A stretch of DNA of 46,771 nt from Thioalkalivibrio sulfidiphilus (GCF_000377945.1 NZ_KB898945.1:1-46771); one strand, 5' to 3'; shown: positions 10,705 to 21,299, counted from the stretch's first letter. Notes: generated by a model from the letters alone, not told the origin. Numbers and translations are program-made.

Positions 10705-11220
10705 ATCAGCGCTGGAAAAGAGACTCGCCTCAACGAACAGATCGCCGTCCCCAAAGTCCGTCTGATCGACAAGGACGGGGAAAACGTGGGGATCGTGTCC
10801 ATCGACGAGGCACTGCGGATTGCCGAAGAGGCCGAACTCGACCTGGTGGAAATCTCGCCCAATGCGGAGCCACCGGTCTGCCGTGTCATGGACTACGGCA
10901 AGTTCAAGTTCGAGCTGAGCAAGAAGGCCCAGCAGGCGAAGAAGAACCAGAAGCAGATACAAATCAAGGAAGTGAAGTTCCGGCCCGGAACCGACGAGGG
11001 TGATTATCAGGTCAAGCTCCGCAACCTGACCCGATTCATCAACGACGGAGACAAGGCCAAGGTCACCATCCGTTTCCGGGGTCGCGAAATGCGTCACCAG
11101 GAACTGGGCGGCAAGCTCCTGGACCGCATCGAGGCGGACCTGAGCGAAATCGCCACCGTCGAGCAGCGGCCCAAGATGGAAGGCCGTCAGATGGTGATGG
11201 TGTTTACGCCCAAGAAGTAG
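10705..11220 (+). CDS. infC: translation initiation factor IF-3 (non-canonical ATC start)
   Basis: IF-3 prevents premature 50S joining and proofreads the start codon. The sequence carries both domains and the hallmark [20 protein letters not shown] and [18 protein letters not shown]. No ATG, GTG or TTG lies at the expected N-terminus. The first residues [12 protein letters not shown] follow an ATC codon at 10705 with a strong TTTGGAGGA seven bases upstream, giving 171 residues. A start at GTG 10786 would delete about 27 conserved residues. Rare AUU/AUC start codons in infC are known and form the basis of IF-3 autoregulation, because IF-3 rejects them. Confidence 0.93.
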   Translation: MSAGKETRLNEQIAVPKVRLIDKDGENVGIVSIDEALRIAEEAELDLVEISPNAEPPVCRVMDYGKFKFELSKKAQQAKKNQKQIQIKEVKFRPGTDEGDYQVKLRNLTRFINDGDKAKVTIRFRGREMRHQELGGKLLDRIEADLSEIATVEQRPKMEGRQMVMVFTPKK

Positions 11221-11288
11221 GGCGCGTCAGTCAGAATTACACAGCCCGCGATCGGCGCCAGGGCGGCCGACGGGGGATTTCAGCGACC

Positions 11289-11320
11289 CAGGCGGGGCAC
11301 GACCCCAGGCCTGTATTTTT
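11289..11320 (+). terminator. candidate attenuator hairpin upstream of rpmI
   Basis: Stem CAGGCGGGG (11289-11297) pairs with CCCC-AG-GCCTG (11303-11313, two-base bulge) and is followed by TATTTTT. It lies inside the 112-bp infC-rpmI gap, ending 12 bp before the rpmI start, where a terminator would block rpmI-rplT expression. L20 represses its own operon in other bacteria, so a ribosomal-protein-responsive attenuator is possible. Confidence 0.5.
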
Positions 11321-11332
11321 AGGAGAGCAAAC

Positions 11333-11530
11333 ATGCCCAAGATCAAGACCAACCGGGGCGCCGCCAAGCGGTTCAAGCCCACCGGTTCGGGCGGGTTCAA
11401 GCGAGCCCAGTCCCACCGGCGTCACATCCTGACCAAGAAGAGCACCAAGCGTAAGCGCCATCTTCGCTCCACCGGCATGGTTGCCGAGTGTGATGTGGCA
11501 TCCGTACGCCAGATGCTTCCCCACGTTTAA
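11333..11530 (+). CDS. rpmI: 50S ribosomal protein L35
   Basis: A 65-residue basic protein of the large subunit; the N-terminal [18 protein letters not shown] and [15 protein letters not shown] are diagnostic of L35. TAGGAGAG lies just upstream of ATG 11333. It is 12 bp from rplT, the usual pair, and is preceded by a leader containing a terminator-like hairpin. Confidence 0.98.
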   Translation: MPKIKTNRGAAKRFKPTGSGGFKRAQSHRRHILTKKSTKRKRHLRSTGMVAECDVASVRQMLPHV

Positions 11531-11542
11531 GGAGACGCCACC

Positions 11543-11902
11543 ATGCCACGAGTCAAGAGAGGCGTTACCGCCCACGCCCGCCACAAGAAGGTCCTGAAGA
11601 AGGCCAAGGGTTATTACGGCGCGCGCAAGAATGTCTACCGCGTTGCGGTCCAGGCCGTCACCAAGGCCGGCCAGTATGCCTACCGTGACCGCCGTCAGCG
11701 CAAGCGTCAGTTCCGCGCCCTGTGGATCGTGCGTATCAATGCCGCGGCCCGTCAGTTCGGTCTGTCCTACAGCCGCATGATGGACGGTCTGCACAAGGCC
11801 AACGTGGAGATCGACCGCAAGGTGCTGGCCGATCTGGCCGTGCACGACATCACCGCTTTTGGGCAGATTGCCGAAAAGGCCAAGGCTGCCCTGGCGGCGT
11901 AA
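11543..11902 (+). CDS. rplT: 50S ribosomal protein L20
   Basis: A 119-residue protein essential for early 23S assembly and, in other species, the translational repressor of its own operon. [19 protein letters not shown] and [16 protein letters not shown] are typical. The AAGGAGACGCC ribosome-binding site lies directly before ATG 11543. It is followed by two strong hairpins and a T-tract that probably end the infC-rpmI-rplT transcript. Confidence 0.98.
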   Translation: MPRVKRGVTAHARHKKVLKKAKGYYGARKNVYRVAVQAVTKAGQYAYRDRRQRKRQFRALWIVRINAAARQFGLSYSRMMDGLHKANVEIDRKVLADLAVHDITAFGQIAEKAKAALAA

Positions 11903-13033
<1,131 letters not shown>

Positions 13034-13047
13034 GGGCATAAAGACCT

Positions 13048-13147
13048 TTTTGACAGGATTAACATGATTAACAGGATTATTAAAAACACTTTTCAATTGA
13101 TTGTTTTTCATAATTAATCTTGTAAATCATGTTAATCCTGTCGATTT
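13048..13147. repeat. inverted repeat of 9-bp GATTAACAK units between pheS and pheT
   Basis: The left arm from about 13048 (GACAGGATTAACATGATTAA and on to 13088) pairs with the right arm 13095-13147, the reverse complement with a few mismatches. Units GATTAACAT and GATTAACAG repeat with a 9-bp period. AT-rich, unlike its surroundings. It sits in the gap between two genes that normally lie close together. Confidence 0.85.
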
Positions 13148-13173
13148 TGATTTCCCGGAATGAGCGATAAGGC

Positions 13174-15543
13174 ATGAGAATCAGCAATCAGTGGCTTCTG
13201 GAGTGGGTGGATCATGGGCTGAGCCCCGAGGAGCTGGGTCACCGGCTCACCATGGCCGGTCTGGAACTGGACGCCCTGGAAGCGGCGGCGGGCGAGTTTT
13301 CCGGTGTGGTGGTGGGCCATGTGCTCAAGGTTGAACCCCATCCGGACGCGGACAAGCTGCGGGTCTGCCAAGTGGAGGACGGCTCCGGCTCTCCGGTCCA
13401 GGTGGTCTGTGGTGCCCCCAACGTGGTCGAGGGCATGAAGGTGCCCTTTGCCCGGGTCGGCGCCGTTCTGCCAGGTGAGTTCAAGATCAAGAAGGCCAAG
13501 CTGCGCGGCGTGGAGTCCTTCGGCATGCTCTGCTCCGCCAGGGAACTGGGTCTCGCGGAGACCAGCGAGGGGCTCATGCCGCTGCCCGCGGACCTGGCCG
13601 CCGGGACCGATGTGCGCGAGGCCCTGGGACTGAATGACACGATTCTGGAAGTGGATCTGACCCCCAACCGGGCGGACTGCCTGTGCATGGCCGGTATCGC
13701 CCGGGAAGTGGCGGCGTTGACCGGCAAGCCTCTGTGCATGCCCGAAATTTCGCCGGTGGGCGCCGACGTGGATGAGCGCTTCCCGGTGAGCATCGAGGCC
13801 GCCGCTGATTGCCCCCTGTATCACGGCCGCGTGGTGCGTGGCGTGAATCCGGGCGCTGAAACGCCGCTGTGGATGCGCGAGAAGCTGCGAAGGGCGGGTA
13901 TCCGCAGCCTCGGCCCGCTGGTGGATGTGACCAACTACGTGATGCTGGAACTGGGTCAGCCCATGCATGCCTTTGACCTGGCACGCCTGGAGGGCGGCAT
14001 CGTGGTGCGCCGGGCGCATAAGGGTGAGCAGCTGACCCTGCTGGACGGCCAGGAGATCAGGCTCTCGGAGGCGGACCTGGTGATCGCCGATCAGGCCAAG
14101 GTGCTGGCCCTGGCCGGCATCATGGGCGGGGAGGCCAGCGGCGTGGGGGATGAGACCCGTGACGTGTTCCTGGAAAGTGCCCATTTCGCCCCCATGGCCA
14201 TCGCCGGCCGGGCACGGCACCATGGCCTGCACACCGATTCTTCCCACCGCTTCGAGCGCGGCGTGGATCCGGCCCTGCCGAGCCGTGCCCTGCAGCGGGC
14301 CACGGCCCTGCTGTGCCAGATCGCCGGCGGACAGCCGGGTCCGGTGGTGGAAGCGCGGGGCGCTCCTGTCGAGGAGACCGCACCCATCATGCTGCGTGCC
14401 TCGCGCATCGGCCGGGTGCTGGGCGCCCGGATCGAGGACTCAGAGGTGACCCGTCTGCTTACTGCCCTGGGTTGTCAGGTGGAGCCCATGGCCGGAGTCT
14501 GGCGGGTCACGCCCCCCAGTTTTCGCTTCGACCTGTCCATCGAGGTGGACCTGATCGAGGAGGTGGCCCGGGTGCATGGCTATGACCGGTTGCCCGCAGA
14601 GGTGCCGCCGCTGAGCCCGGAGCTAGGTGGAGTCGATGAGGCGCGCCTGCCCCTGTCCCGGATTCGCCACCTCATGGCGGACCTGGGCTATCAGGAGGCC
14701 ATTACCTACAGCTTTGTGGATCCGCAGCTGGAGGCCCTGTTCTCCCCTGATTCCCGCCCCCTGGCCCTGGCCAACCCGATCTCCTCGGAACTGGCAGTGA
14801 TGCGTTCCACCCTATGGCCCGGCCTGGTGAAGGCCCTCAAGTACAACCTCAATCGCCAACAGGAGCGGGTACGCCTGTTCGAGACCGGCCTGAGCTTTGT
14901 CTCCCAGGGTGATGATCTCAAACAGCATCCCATGATTGCCGCCGTGGCCACCGGGGCCCGCTGGCCGCTGCAGTGGGCCGAGCCTTCCAGGGCCATGGAT
15001 TTCTTCGATCTCAAGGGTGACGTGGAGAGTCTGTTGAGCCTGGCGGGCGGGGACGTGAGCTTTGAATCGGCCCGTCATCCCGCCCTGCACCCGGGCCAGT
15101 CTGCCCGGGTGTGGGTGGGCGGCGAACCCTGTGGCTGGCTGGGTGCCCTGCATCCGTCCCTGGTTTCCCGCCTCGATCTGGACCAGGATGTCTATGTCAT
15201 GGAGCTCAGCCTGGATGCGATCAGGCAGGGTTCTGTGCCTAAATTCACCGAACAGTCCAAATTTCCGGCGATCCGGCGCGATCTTGCCGTGGTGGTTGAT
15301 CAGGGCTGTCCGGTGTCCCGTATCGAGGCGGCGATCCGGGATCTGGCCATTTCATCGCTCAGGGAAGTGGTTGTATTTGACGTATATACGGGCAAAGGCG
15401 TACCCGATGGTCGAAAAAGTCTCGCTTTGGGATTGATTCTACAGGAGTTATCGCGCACTCTTACCGATCAGGAAGTGGATGCCGTGATGCAGGGCATCGT
15501 GAAAAAACTCGAACAGGATGTCGGAGCTACACTAAGGGCTTAA
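13174..15543 (+). CDS. pheT: phenylalanyl-tRNA synthetase beta subunit
   Basis: The tRNA-binding and editing subunit of PheRS, 789 residues. Domain order: N-terminal domain [19 protein letters not shown]-fold ([21 protein letters not shown]), B3/B4 editing domain ([20 protein letters not shown]), B5 (about 400-475), the catalytic-like core, and a C-terminal FDX-ACB anticodon-binding domain ([12 protein letters not shown]). The length is close to the 795 residues of E. coli PheT. ihfA follows 4 bp after the stop. The gap to pheS holds an inverted repeat that might weaken co-expression. Confidence 0.97.
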   Translation: MRISNQWLLEWVDHGLSPEELGHRLTMAGLELDALEAAAGEFSGVVVGHVLKVEPHPDADKLRVCQVEDGSGSPVQVVCGAPNVVEGMKVPFARVGAVLPGEFKIKKAKLRGVESFGMLCSARELGLAETSEGLMPLPADLAAGTDVREALGLNDTILEVDLTPNRADCLCMAGIAREVAALTGKPLCMPEISPVGADVDERFPVSIEAAADCPLYHGRVVRGVNPGAETPLWMREKLRRAGIRSLGPLVDVTNYVMLELGQPMHAFDLARLEGGIVVRRAHKGEQLTLLDGQEIRLSEADLVIADQAKVLALAGIMGGEASGVGDETRDVFLESAHFAPMAIAGRARHHGLHTDSSHRFERGVDPALPSRALQRATALLCQIAGGQPGPVVEARGAPVEETAPIMLRASRIGRVLGARIEDSEVTRLLTALGCQVEPMAGVWRVTPPSFRFDLSIEVDLIEEVARVHGYDRLPAEVPPLSPELGGVDEARLPLSRIRHLMADLGYQEAITYSFVDPQLEALFSPDSRPLALANPISSELAVMRSTLWPGLVKALKYNLNRQQERVRLFETGLSFVSQGDDLKQHPMIAAVATGARWPLQWAEPSRAMDFFDLKGDVESLLSLAGGDVSFESARHPALHPGQSARVWVGGEPCGWLGALHPSLVSRLDLDQDVYVMELSLDAIRQGSVPKFTEQSKFPAIRRDLAVVVDQGCPVSRIEAAIRDLAISSLREVVVFDVYTGKGVPDGRKSLALGLILQELSRTLTDQEVDAVMQGIVKKLEQDVGATLRA

Positions 15544-15547
15544 GCAC

Positions 15548-15847
15548 ATGGCGCTGACCAAAGCGGATATGTCGGAACGTCTCTTTGAGGAACTCGGCCT
15601 CAACAAGCGTGAGGCCAAGGAACTGGTGGAGATGTTTTTCGAAGAAGTCAGGATGGCGCTTGAACGTGGGGAACAGGTGAAGCTGTCGGGTTTCGGCAAC
15701 TTCACCCTGCGCGATAAAAATCAGCGGCCTGGCCGCAATCCGAAGACCGGTGAGGAAATCCCCATCTCGGCACGCCGAGTGGTGACCTTCCGTCCGGGAC
15801 AAAAACTCAAGGCGCGGGTTGAAGCATATGTTGGAAGCGGGGAATAA
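15548..15847 (+). CDS. ihfA: integration host factor subunit alpha
   Basis: A DNA-bending nucleoid protein that pairs with IHF-beta. It has 99 residues: [20 protein letters not shown], the [14 protein letters not shown] core, and the intercalating-proline arm [23 protein letters not shown]-alpha is distinguished from HU by KADMSE and by its place immediately after pheT, the conserved gammaproteobacterial order. It overlaps the MerR gene by 20 bp. Confidence 0.96.
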   Translation: MALTKADMSERLFEELGLNKREAKELVEMFFEEVRMALERGEQVKLSGFGNFTLRDKNQRPGRNPKTGEEIPISARRVVTFRPGQKLKARVEAYVGSGE

Positions 15848-16184
15848 CAGCGAATTACCGGTCATTCCAGGTAAGCGCTATTTCACCATCGGGGAGGTCA
15901 GCGAGCTGTGCGGGGTCAAGCCCCACGTGCTTCGCTATTGGGAGCAGGAGTTTCCTTCACTGCGCCCCGTCAAGCGCCGCGGGAATCGCCGCTATTACCA
16001 GCGCCATGACGTCATCCTGATCCGTCAGATCCGCAGCCTGCTCTATGAGCAGGGTTACACCATCGGCGGTGCCCGCCAGAAGCTGGCCGGTCAGGATGCC
16101 CAGGAAGACACCTCCCAGAGCCAGCAGATCATTCGCCAGATGCGCCTGGAGCTGGAAGAGATCCTCAAGCTTCTCAAGCGCTGA
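15828..16184 (+). CDS. MerR-family regulator downstream of ihfA
   Basis: 118 residues. The N-terminal MerR winged helix is [28 protein letters not shown], continuing [12 protein letters not shown]; it is followed by a short coiled-coil dimerisation tail ([19 protein letters not shown]). No cysteine metal-binding loop is present, so it is not a metal sensor of the MerR/CueR type. This short form is conserved after ihfA in many gammaproteobacteria, with unknown targets. ATG 15828 overlaps the ihfA end, indicating translational coupling. Confidence 0.9.
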   Translation: MLEAGNNSELPVIPGKRYFTIGEVSELCGVKPHVLRYWEQEFPSLRPVKRRGNRRYYQRHDVILIRQIRSLLYEQGYTIGGARQKLAGQDAQEDTSQSQQIIRQMRLELEEILKLLKR

Positions 16185-16300
16185 GAGCGCCCGAGCGGCG
16201 CCTGGATATGCCGCTCAGGGATACTCGTCCGTGTTCGCACATTCATAATCCGGAAACACGCTTTCCTTCTGCGAAGGGATCGGCTATTCTTCGCAACCCT

Positions 16301-16379
<79 letters not shown>

Positions 16380-16400
16380 TTGATCTGACCAGTACCGAGC

Positions 16401-16429
16401 AAGGGGCTCCGCGTTGCGGAGCCCCTTTT
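16401..16429 (+). terminator. intrinsic terminator of tRNA-Pro
   Basis: AAGGGGCTCCGC (16401-16412) pairs perfectly with GCGGAGCCCCTT (16416-16427), with a three-base loop and a trailing TTTTCGTTT. Confidence 0.92.
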
Positions 16430-16521
16430 CGTTTGTGTGCGGGCAGGAATCGGGCGGTACAATGCCTCTCACCGCTGAGCCTCTCACTGCCGGCCGGCGC
16501 CCGACAACGGAGACACGATCC

Positions 16522-16968
16522 ATGCCCATGAATCCGAGACGTGCTGGTCTCAGTTCTCTCAAACTGCTGGAGAACCTGGCCCTGGTGATCATCACCGTGG
16601 CCACCACCATCGCCATCTTCCAGGAGGTGATGGTGATGATCGAGCAGCGCGAAGTGCGTCTGGCGGATCTGTTGTTGCTGTTCATCTACCTGGAGGTGCT
16701 CGCGATGGTGGGCATCTACATCAAGTCCGGTCAGTTGCCGGTACGCATGCCCATCTACATCGCCATCGTGGCCCTGGCCCGCTACCTGATACTGGACATG
16801 AAGGAGATGGACTTCTGGCAGATCATGGGTGTCACACTGGGCGTGCTGCTGCTGGCCGCTGCGGTGCTGGTCATCCGCTACGGCCATGTGCGTTTCCCCT
16901 ACGAGAGCTACAGTGGTGACCAGCCGGCCGCTTCGCCGTCCAAGTCCACGAAGCCTCCCGGCTCCTGA
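16522..16968 (+). CDS. PsiE-family membrane protein
   Basis: 148 residues with four predicted transmembrane segments (LALVIITVATTIAIF, LLLLFIYLEVLAMVGIYI, MPIYIAIVALARYLIL, IMGVTLGVLLLAAAVLVI) and a charged tail. The LIYLEV-type motif, the short cytoplasmic loops and ARYLIL match the phosphate-starvation-inducible E (PsiE) family, whose biochemical role is unknown. ATG 16522 is chosen with CGGAGA upstream; ATG 16528 is possible. The RpfE-like gene follows 17 bp later on the same strand. No Pho box was recognised. Confidence 0.8.
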   Translation: MPMNPRRAGLSSLKLLENLALVIITVATTIAIFQEVMVMIEQREVRLADLLLLFIYLEVLAMVGIYIKSGQLPVRMPIYIAIVALARYLILDMKEMDFWQIMGVTLGVLLLAAAVLVIRYGHVRFPYESYSGDQPAASPSKSTKPPGS

Positions 16969-16985
16969 ATCCCGCTGCCGCTTGC

Positions 16986-18041
16986 ATGACTCGTGATGCG
17001 TCGGTCCTGCATCTCCTGGTGCCCGGCCTGCTGGACCGGATAGGGGAGTGGCAGGCGAGTTACGGTGGCGTGGGCCGTTTCCCGGCACTGGAATGGTTGC
17101 TCGCCCGTTCCACGCGCCATTCAGTCCCGCATGCGAGTCTCGGGGATGTTCTCGCCGGGCTGTTCGCCATCGCCGGTCCCATGCCCGCCGGTGCCCTGAC
17201 GCGCCTGGCATTGACCGGCGAGCGGGATGAACAGGCCTGGCTGTGCATGGATCCGGTGCACCTGGAGGCCGGCATCACTGACCTGGTGCTCACCGGCCCG
17301 GATCAGCTGCGTCTCGGCCTGGACGAGGCCCGGGCACTGGCCGCGCGCATCAACGCGCATCTGGCCGAAGACGGCCTGCACATCGAGGTCAACGCGCCGG
17401 GACATTGGCACCTGCGCCTGCCCGCCAACAGGGCCGTGCCCGAGACCCGCAGCCTGGGCGAGGTGCTGGGACGCCCCATCAACGGCCGTCTTCCCGCCGG
17501 TCCGGAGGCGGCCTACTGGCACCGCCTCATCAACGAGTTGCAGATGGTCCTGTTCGATGCCGCCGAGAATCGTGCCCGGGAGACCCGCGGCCTGCCGTCG
17601 GTCAACAGCGTCTGGCCCTGGGGCGGCGGCGTCCTGCCTTCAAGCCTGGTATCACCGGTCTCCCGCCTGTGGGGTGACGATCTGCTGCTCGCGGGGCTCG
17701 CTCGGTGTGCACAGGTGCCTATTGAGCCGCTGCCCGAGACCGCCGAGCCGGTGCTCGCGGCAGGTGGTGCGCGATGCGTGCTGCTCGACACGCTCCAGGC
17801 CGATGCCGCCCTGGATGACCTGGAGGCCTGGCAGGCGGGCATGGGGGGGCTGGAACGGGCCTGGTTCGGACCACTGCGCAAGGCGCTCGGCTCGGCGTCC
17901 CTGAAGCGGCTCGTGATCCACAGCACCTGTGGCGACGTGTTCGAGGTGCCAGCCAGTGCCCGCTGGCGGCTGTGGCGACGCAGCGAGCCGCTAGCCCGCA
18001 TATCTCGCCGGTCGGACACCGGCGGACGCGTAACAGACTGA
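16986..18041 (+). CDS. RpfE-like conserved protein upstream of recJ
   Basis: 351 residues, resembling the family annotated as regulatory protein RpfE or 'phosphoglycerate mutase-like', commonly encoded next to recJ (as in the Xanthomonas rpf region). Recognisable stretches are LHLLVPGLL at the N-terminus, NELQMVLFD, and GLPSVNSVWPWGGG in the centre. There is no signal peptide. Molecular function is unknown. The last 17 codons lie in the left end of a 262-bp inverted-repeat element (from 17991), so the C-terminus (ARISRRSDTGGRVTD) and the stop codon are supplied by the element; relatives should end differently. Confidence 0.75.
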   Translation: MTRDASVLHLLVPGLLDRIGEWQASYGGVGRFPALEWLLARSTRHSVPHASLGDVLAGLFAIAGPMPAGALTRLALTGERDEQAWLCMDPVHLEAGITDLVLTGPDQLRLGLDEARALAARINAHLAEDGLHIEVNAPGHWHLRLPANRAVPETRSLGEVLGRPINGRLPAGPEAAYWHRLINELQMVLFDAAENRARETRGLPSVNSVWPWGGGVLPSSLVSPVSRLWGDDLLLAGLARCAQVPIEPLPETAEPVLAAGGARCVLLDTLQADAALDDLEAWQAGMGGLERAWFGPLRKALGSASLKRLVIHSTCGDVFEVPASARWRLWRRSEPLARISRRSDTGGRVTD

Positions 18042-18252
18042 AACGCAGGTGGAATATACTGAAATGATCGGTGAACTCAGCAGACAGGTCTGTTCCCGCC
18101 GGTGTCCTATCGCGGTTCAGGCTCGTCTTCGCGGACGTCAGCTTGCTCTTCACTCAACCCATAGCTACAGCTATGGGTTTCGCTCCAGAGCGGCGCCTAC
18201 GGGCACGAATCCTTCGCCTGCTCCCGCGATCCCGGTGAGATATGCGGGCTAG
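17991..18252. mobile_element. 262-bp MITE-like element with perfect 16-bp terminal inverted repeats
   Basis: CTAGCCCGCATATCTC at 17991-18006 and its exact reverse complement at 18237-18252. Inside there is a second inverted pair (GGACACCGGCGG near 18014 and CCGCCGGTGTCC near 18096) and a 10-bp hairpin AACCCATAGC / GCTATGGGTT (18156-18179). It has no coding capacity and no obvious target-site duplication. It overlaps the 3' end of the RpfE-like gene and stops 13 bp before recJ, next to its ribosome-binding site. A solo copy of the terminal repeat is at 35787-35805. Confidence 0.7.
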
Positions 18253-18265
18253 GGAGAGTCGTCTC

Positions 18266-19990
18266 ATGAAGGCCCTGCGCACCATCAGACGCCGGCAGCC
18301 GCCTGCGGGCGTGGCCCTGCCCCAAGGCGATGTCCTGGCCCGCGTGCTGGCCCTGCGGGGCGTGCTCGATCCGGCCCAGTGCGATTATGGTCTTAAGGGG
18401 CTTGCCGCCCCGCATCTGCTCTCCGGCATCGAGTCGGCCGTGGAGCGACTCGAACGTGCCCTGCGCAGTGGTGAGCGCATCGTGGTGGTCGGGGACTTCG
18501 ATGCGGACGGCGCCACCAGCACCGCCGTGGCCCTGCGGGCGCTCTCCGCCCTGGGTGCGCGGGATGTGCACTTTCGGGTGCCCAACCGCTTTGAATACGG
18601 CTACGGGCTGACGCCCGAGATCGTGTCGGTGCTGCGCCCGCTGGACGCCGGTCTGCTCATCACCGTGGACAACGGCGTCTCTAGCCTTGACGGTGTGGCT
18701 GCCGCGCGCCATGCGGGCATGTCGGTGCTGGTGACCGATCATCACCTGCCCGGAGCATCGCTGCCCGCAGCCGATGCCCTGGTGAACCCGAATCTTCCCG
18801 ACGACCCCTTCCCCAGCAAGCACCTGGCCGGTGTGGGCGTGATCTTCTACGTCATGCTCGCCCTGCGCGCGCGCCTGCGGGACAGCGGCTGGTTCGACAC
18901 CCGCGGCATCGATGAACCGAACCTGGCGGAATTGCTGGACCTGGTGGCCCTGGGGACCGTGGCCGATGTGGTGCCGCTGGACCAGAACAACCGCATTCTG
19001 GTGGAGCAGGGCCTGCGACGTATCCGCGCCGGTGCAGCGATCCCCGGCATCGGCGCCATCCTGGAGGTGGCCAGGCGGACCCCGGAGCGCAGCGTGGCCA
19101 CGGACCTGGGCTTTGCCGTCGGCCCCCGTCTCAATGCCGCCGGCCGCCTGGACGACATGGCCCTGGGCATTCGCTGTCTGCTCACCGATGACCCGGTCGA
19201 GGCCCGTGCCCTGGCCGCCGCCCTGGACGATCTCAATGCGGATCGTCGCGACATCGAGGCGCAGATGCAGGCGGAGGCCCTGGCAGGCCTCGAGGCCCTG
19301 CCGGTGGACTCCTGGGGGGATCGCTACGGGGTGTGTCTCTACGAACCCCAGTGGCACCAGGGGGTCATCGGCATCCTGGCCGCGCGCATCCGCGAGCGCA
19401 TCCACCGCCCGGTGATCGCCTTCGCCGATGCCGGTGATGGCCAGATCAAGGGTTCCGCACGCTCCATCCCGGGGCTCCATATCCGCGATGCGCTGGATGA
19501 CGTGGCCGCGCGCCATCCCGGCCTGATCAGCAAGTTCGGCGGCCATGCCATGGCCGCGGGACTGAGTCTGCCGCTGGCGCATCTCCAGGCGTTCAGCGAG
19601 GCCTTCGATCAAACCGTCGCCGCGCGCGTCTCACCCGAGGACCTGGAAGGGGTCGTGCACAGCGACGGCGAACTCTCACCGGGCGAGATCAGCCTGGACA
19701 CCGCCGTGCGCCTGCGGGATGCCGGCCCCTGGGGGCAGGGCTTCCCGCCCCCGGTGTTCGACGGGGAATTTGAGATCCTGGATCGACGGGTGCTCAAGGA
19801 ACGCCACCTGCGCCTGCAGTTGCGCGCCGCCCCGGGTGCGCCGCCCATCACCGGCATCGCCTTCAACGTGGACTGGGATGACTGGCCCGAGGGTCTGTGC
19901 CGGGTTCGCCTGGCCTACCGGCTGGAGGTCAACGAATACCAGGGCCTGGTCAGTCCCCAGCTCATGATCGAGCACGTGGAGAGGTGCTGA
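18266..19990 (+). CDS. recJ: single-stranded-DNA-specific exonuclease RecJ
   Basis: A 5'-3' ssDNA exonuclease of recombination and mismatch repair, 574 residues (E. coli 577). DHH phosphoesterase motifs: VVVGDFDADGATSTA, LITVDNGVSS, VTDHHLPG and LGTVADVVPL. The DHHA1 domain holds KGSARSIPGLHI and SKFGGHAMAAGL, with an OB-fold at the end. ATG 18266 has AGGGAGAG 8 bp upstream, adjoining the right end of the inverted-repeat element, so the region upstream of recJ is largely that element. Confidence 0.96.
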   Translation: MKALRTIRRRQPPAGVALPQGDVLARVLALRGVLDPAQCDYGLKGLAAPHLLSGIESAVERLERALRSGERIVVVGDFDADGATSTAVALRALSALGARDVHFRVPNRFEYGYGLTPEIVSVLRPLDAGLLITVDNGVSSLDGVAAARHAGMSVLVTDHHLPGASLPAADALVNPNLPDDPFPSKHLAGVGVIFYVMLALRARLRDSGWFDTRGIDEPNLAELLDLVALGTVADVVPLDQNNRILVEQGLRRIRAGAAIPGIGAILEVARRTPERSVATDLGFAVGPRLNAAGRLDDMALGIRCLLTDDPVEARALAAALDDLNADRRDIEAQMQAEALAGLEALPVDSWGDRYGVCLYEPQWHQGVIGILAARIRERIHRPVIAFADAGDGQIKGSARSIPGLHIRDALDDVAARHPGLISKFGGHAMAAGLSLPLAHLQAFSEAFDQTVAARVSPEDLEGVVHSDGELSPGEISLDTAVRLRDAGPWGQGFPPPVFDGEFEILDRRVLKERHLRLQLRAAPGAPPITGIAFNVDWDDWPEGLCRVRLAYRLEVNEYQGLVSPQLMIEHVERC

Positions 19991-20075
19991 ATTCAATATT
20001 CAAAATTCAAAATTCAAACTGTAGAGGCCATGCGAAGCATTCTTTTTGAATGTTGAACTTTGAATCTTGAATTGC
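19989..20075. repeat. inverted arrays of the heptamer NATTCAA at recJ stop
   Basis: The left arm (19989-20020) is four NATTCAA heptamers beginning within the recJ stop codon. The right arm (20044-20075) is their reverse complement with substitutions. The arms enclose about 23 bp. The same heptamer family recurs at 43137-43252. Confidence 0.9.
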
Positions 20076-20105
20076 CTCCCGCCCTTAATCGCGGGAGGCA
20101 CTTTC
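20074..20105 (+). terminator. hairpin downstream of recJ
   Basis: GCCTCCCGC (20074-20082) and GCGGGAGGC (20091-20099) form a perfect 9-bp stem followed by ACTTTCG, a weak T-tract. It lies between recJ and prfB, beginning at the end of the heptamer array. Confidence 0.55.
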
Positions 20106-20145
20106 GTGTACAATTGCGCGCTTTTCCGACCCGGACAGACCATCC

Positions 20146-21241
20146 ATGGAACTCAATCCGCTTTACACCCAGATCGACGATCTGCAAGGCCGCGTGGACG
20201 CCTTGAGGGGGTATCTTTGACTACGATGCCAAGCGTGAACGCCTGGAGGAAGTGAGTCGGGAACTGGAAGACCCCAACGTCTGGAACAACCCCGAGAGGG
20301 CTCAGGAACTGGGCCGCGAGCGCTCCCGCCTGGAGGAGGTGGTGCTGCTCATCACCCGCATGGACAAGGCCCTGGGCGATGCCCGGGACCTGCTGGACAT
20401 GGCCGCGGAGGAGAATGACGCCGAGACCGTGAGCGCGGTGGAGGCGGATCTCGCGAAATACGAGAACGACGTAGCGCAGCTGGAATTCCGGCGCATGTTC
20501 TCCGGCGAGATGGACGAGAAAAACGCCTACATGGACATCCAGGCCGGCTCCGGCGGCACCGAGGCGCAGGATTGGGCCAACATGCTGTTGCGCATGTACC
20601 TGCGCTGGGGCGAGCGGCGTGGGTTCAAGACCGAACTGATGGAGGTCTCCGAGGGCGAGGTGGCCGGCATCAAGAGCGCCACCATCAAGTTCGAGGGCCC
20701 TTATGCGTATGGCTGGCTGCGCACCGAGACCGGCGTGCACCGCCTGGTGCGCAAGTCCCCCTTCGATTCCGGCAACCGCCGGCACACCTCATTCGCCGCC
20801 GTGTTCGTCTCCCCCGAAGTGGACGACAGCATCGAGATCGACATCAACCCGGCGGACCTGCGAGTGGACACCTACCGGGCCAGCGGCGCGGGCGGTCAGC
20901 ACGTGAACCGGACCGAGTCCGCCATCCGCATCACCCATATTCCCAGCGGCGTGGTGGTGGCCTGCCAGGCGGACCGTTCCCAGCACAAGAACCGGGACAC
21001 GGCCATGAAGCAGCTCAAGGCCAAGCTCTACGAGCTGGAGTTGCAGAAGCAGAATGCCGCCAAGCAGGCCCTGGAGGACACCAAGTCCGACATCGGCTGG
21101 GGCAGCCAGATCCGCTCCTACGTGCTGGACCAGTCGCGTATCAAGGACCTGCGTACCGGTGTGGAAGTGGGTAATACACAGGCGGTGCTGGATGGCGACC
21201 TGGATCAGTTCATCGAGGCCTCGTTGAAGAGCGGACTTTGA
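20146..21241 (+). CDS. prfB: peptide chain release factor 2, with programmed +1 frameshift
   Basis: RF2 reads UAA and UGA. The gene is in two frames: 24 codons from ATG 20146 end at CTT-TGA (TGA 20218-20220), and reading resumes at GAC 20219 after a +1 shift, giving 364 residues. The shift site AGGGGGTATCTTTGAC has the internal Shine-Dalgarno AGGGGG and slippery CTT, as in E. coli; low RF2 activity makes the ribosome pause at UGA and shift, so RF2 regulates itself. The codon-recognition motif (KSPFDSGN region holding SPF) and the catalytic GGQ ([15 protein letters not shown]) are present. It is usually followed by lysS, as here. Confidence 0.97.
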
Positions 21242-21299
21242 GTGAATTGGGAAGGGTGAATTGAGAAGTGGGTAATGAAGGGCGAAAGGCGGAACATCG

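Noticed and set aside
20218-20220. Nonsense mutation or frameshift making prfB a pseudogene
   Set aside because: The TGA sits in the conserved programmed frameshift site with internal Shine-Dalgarno; the gene is intact.
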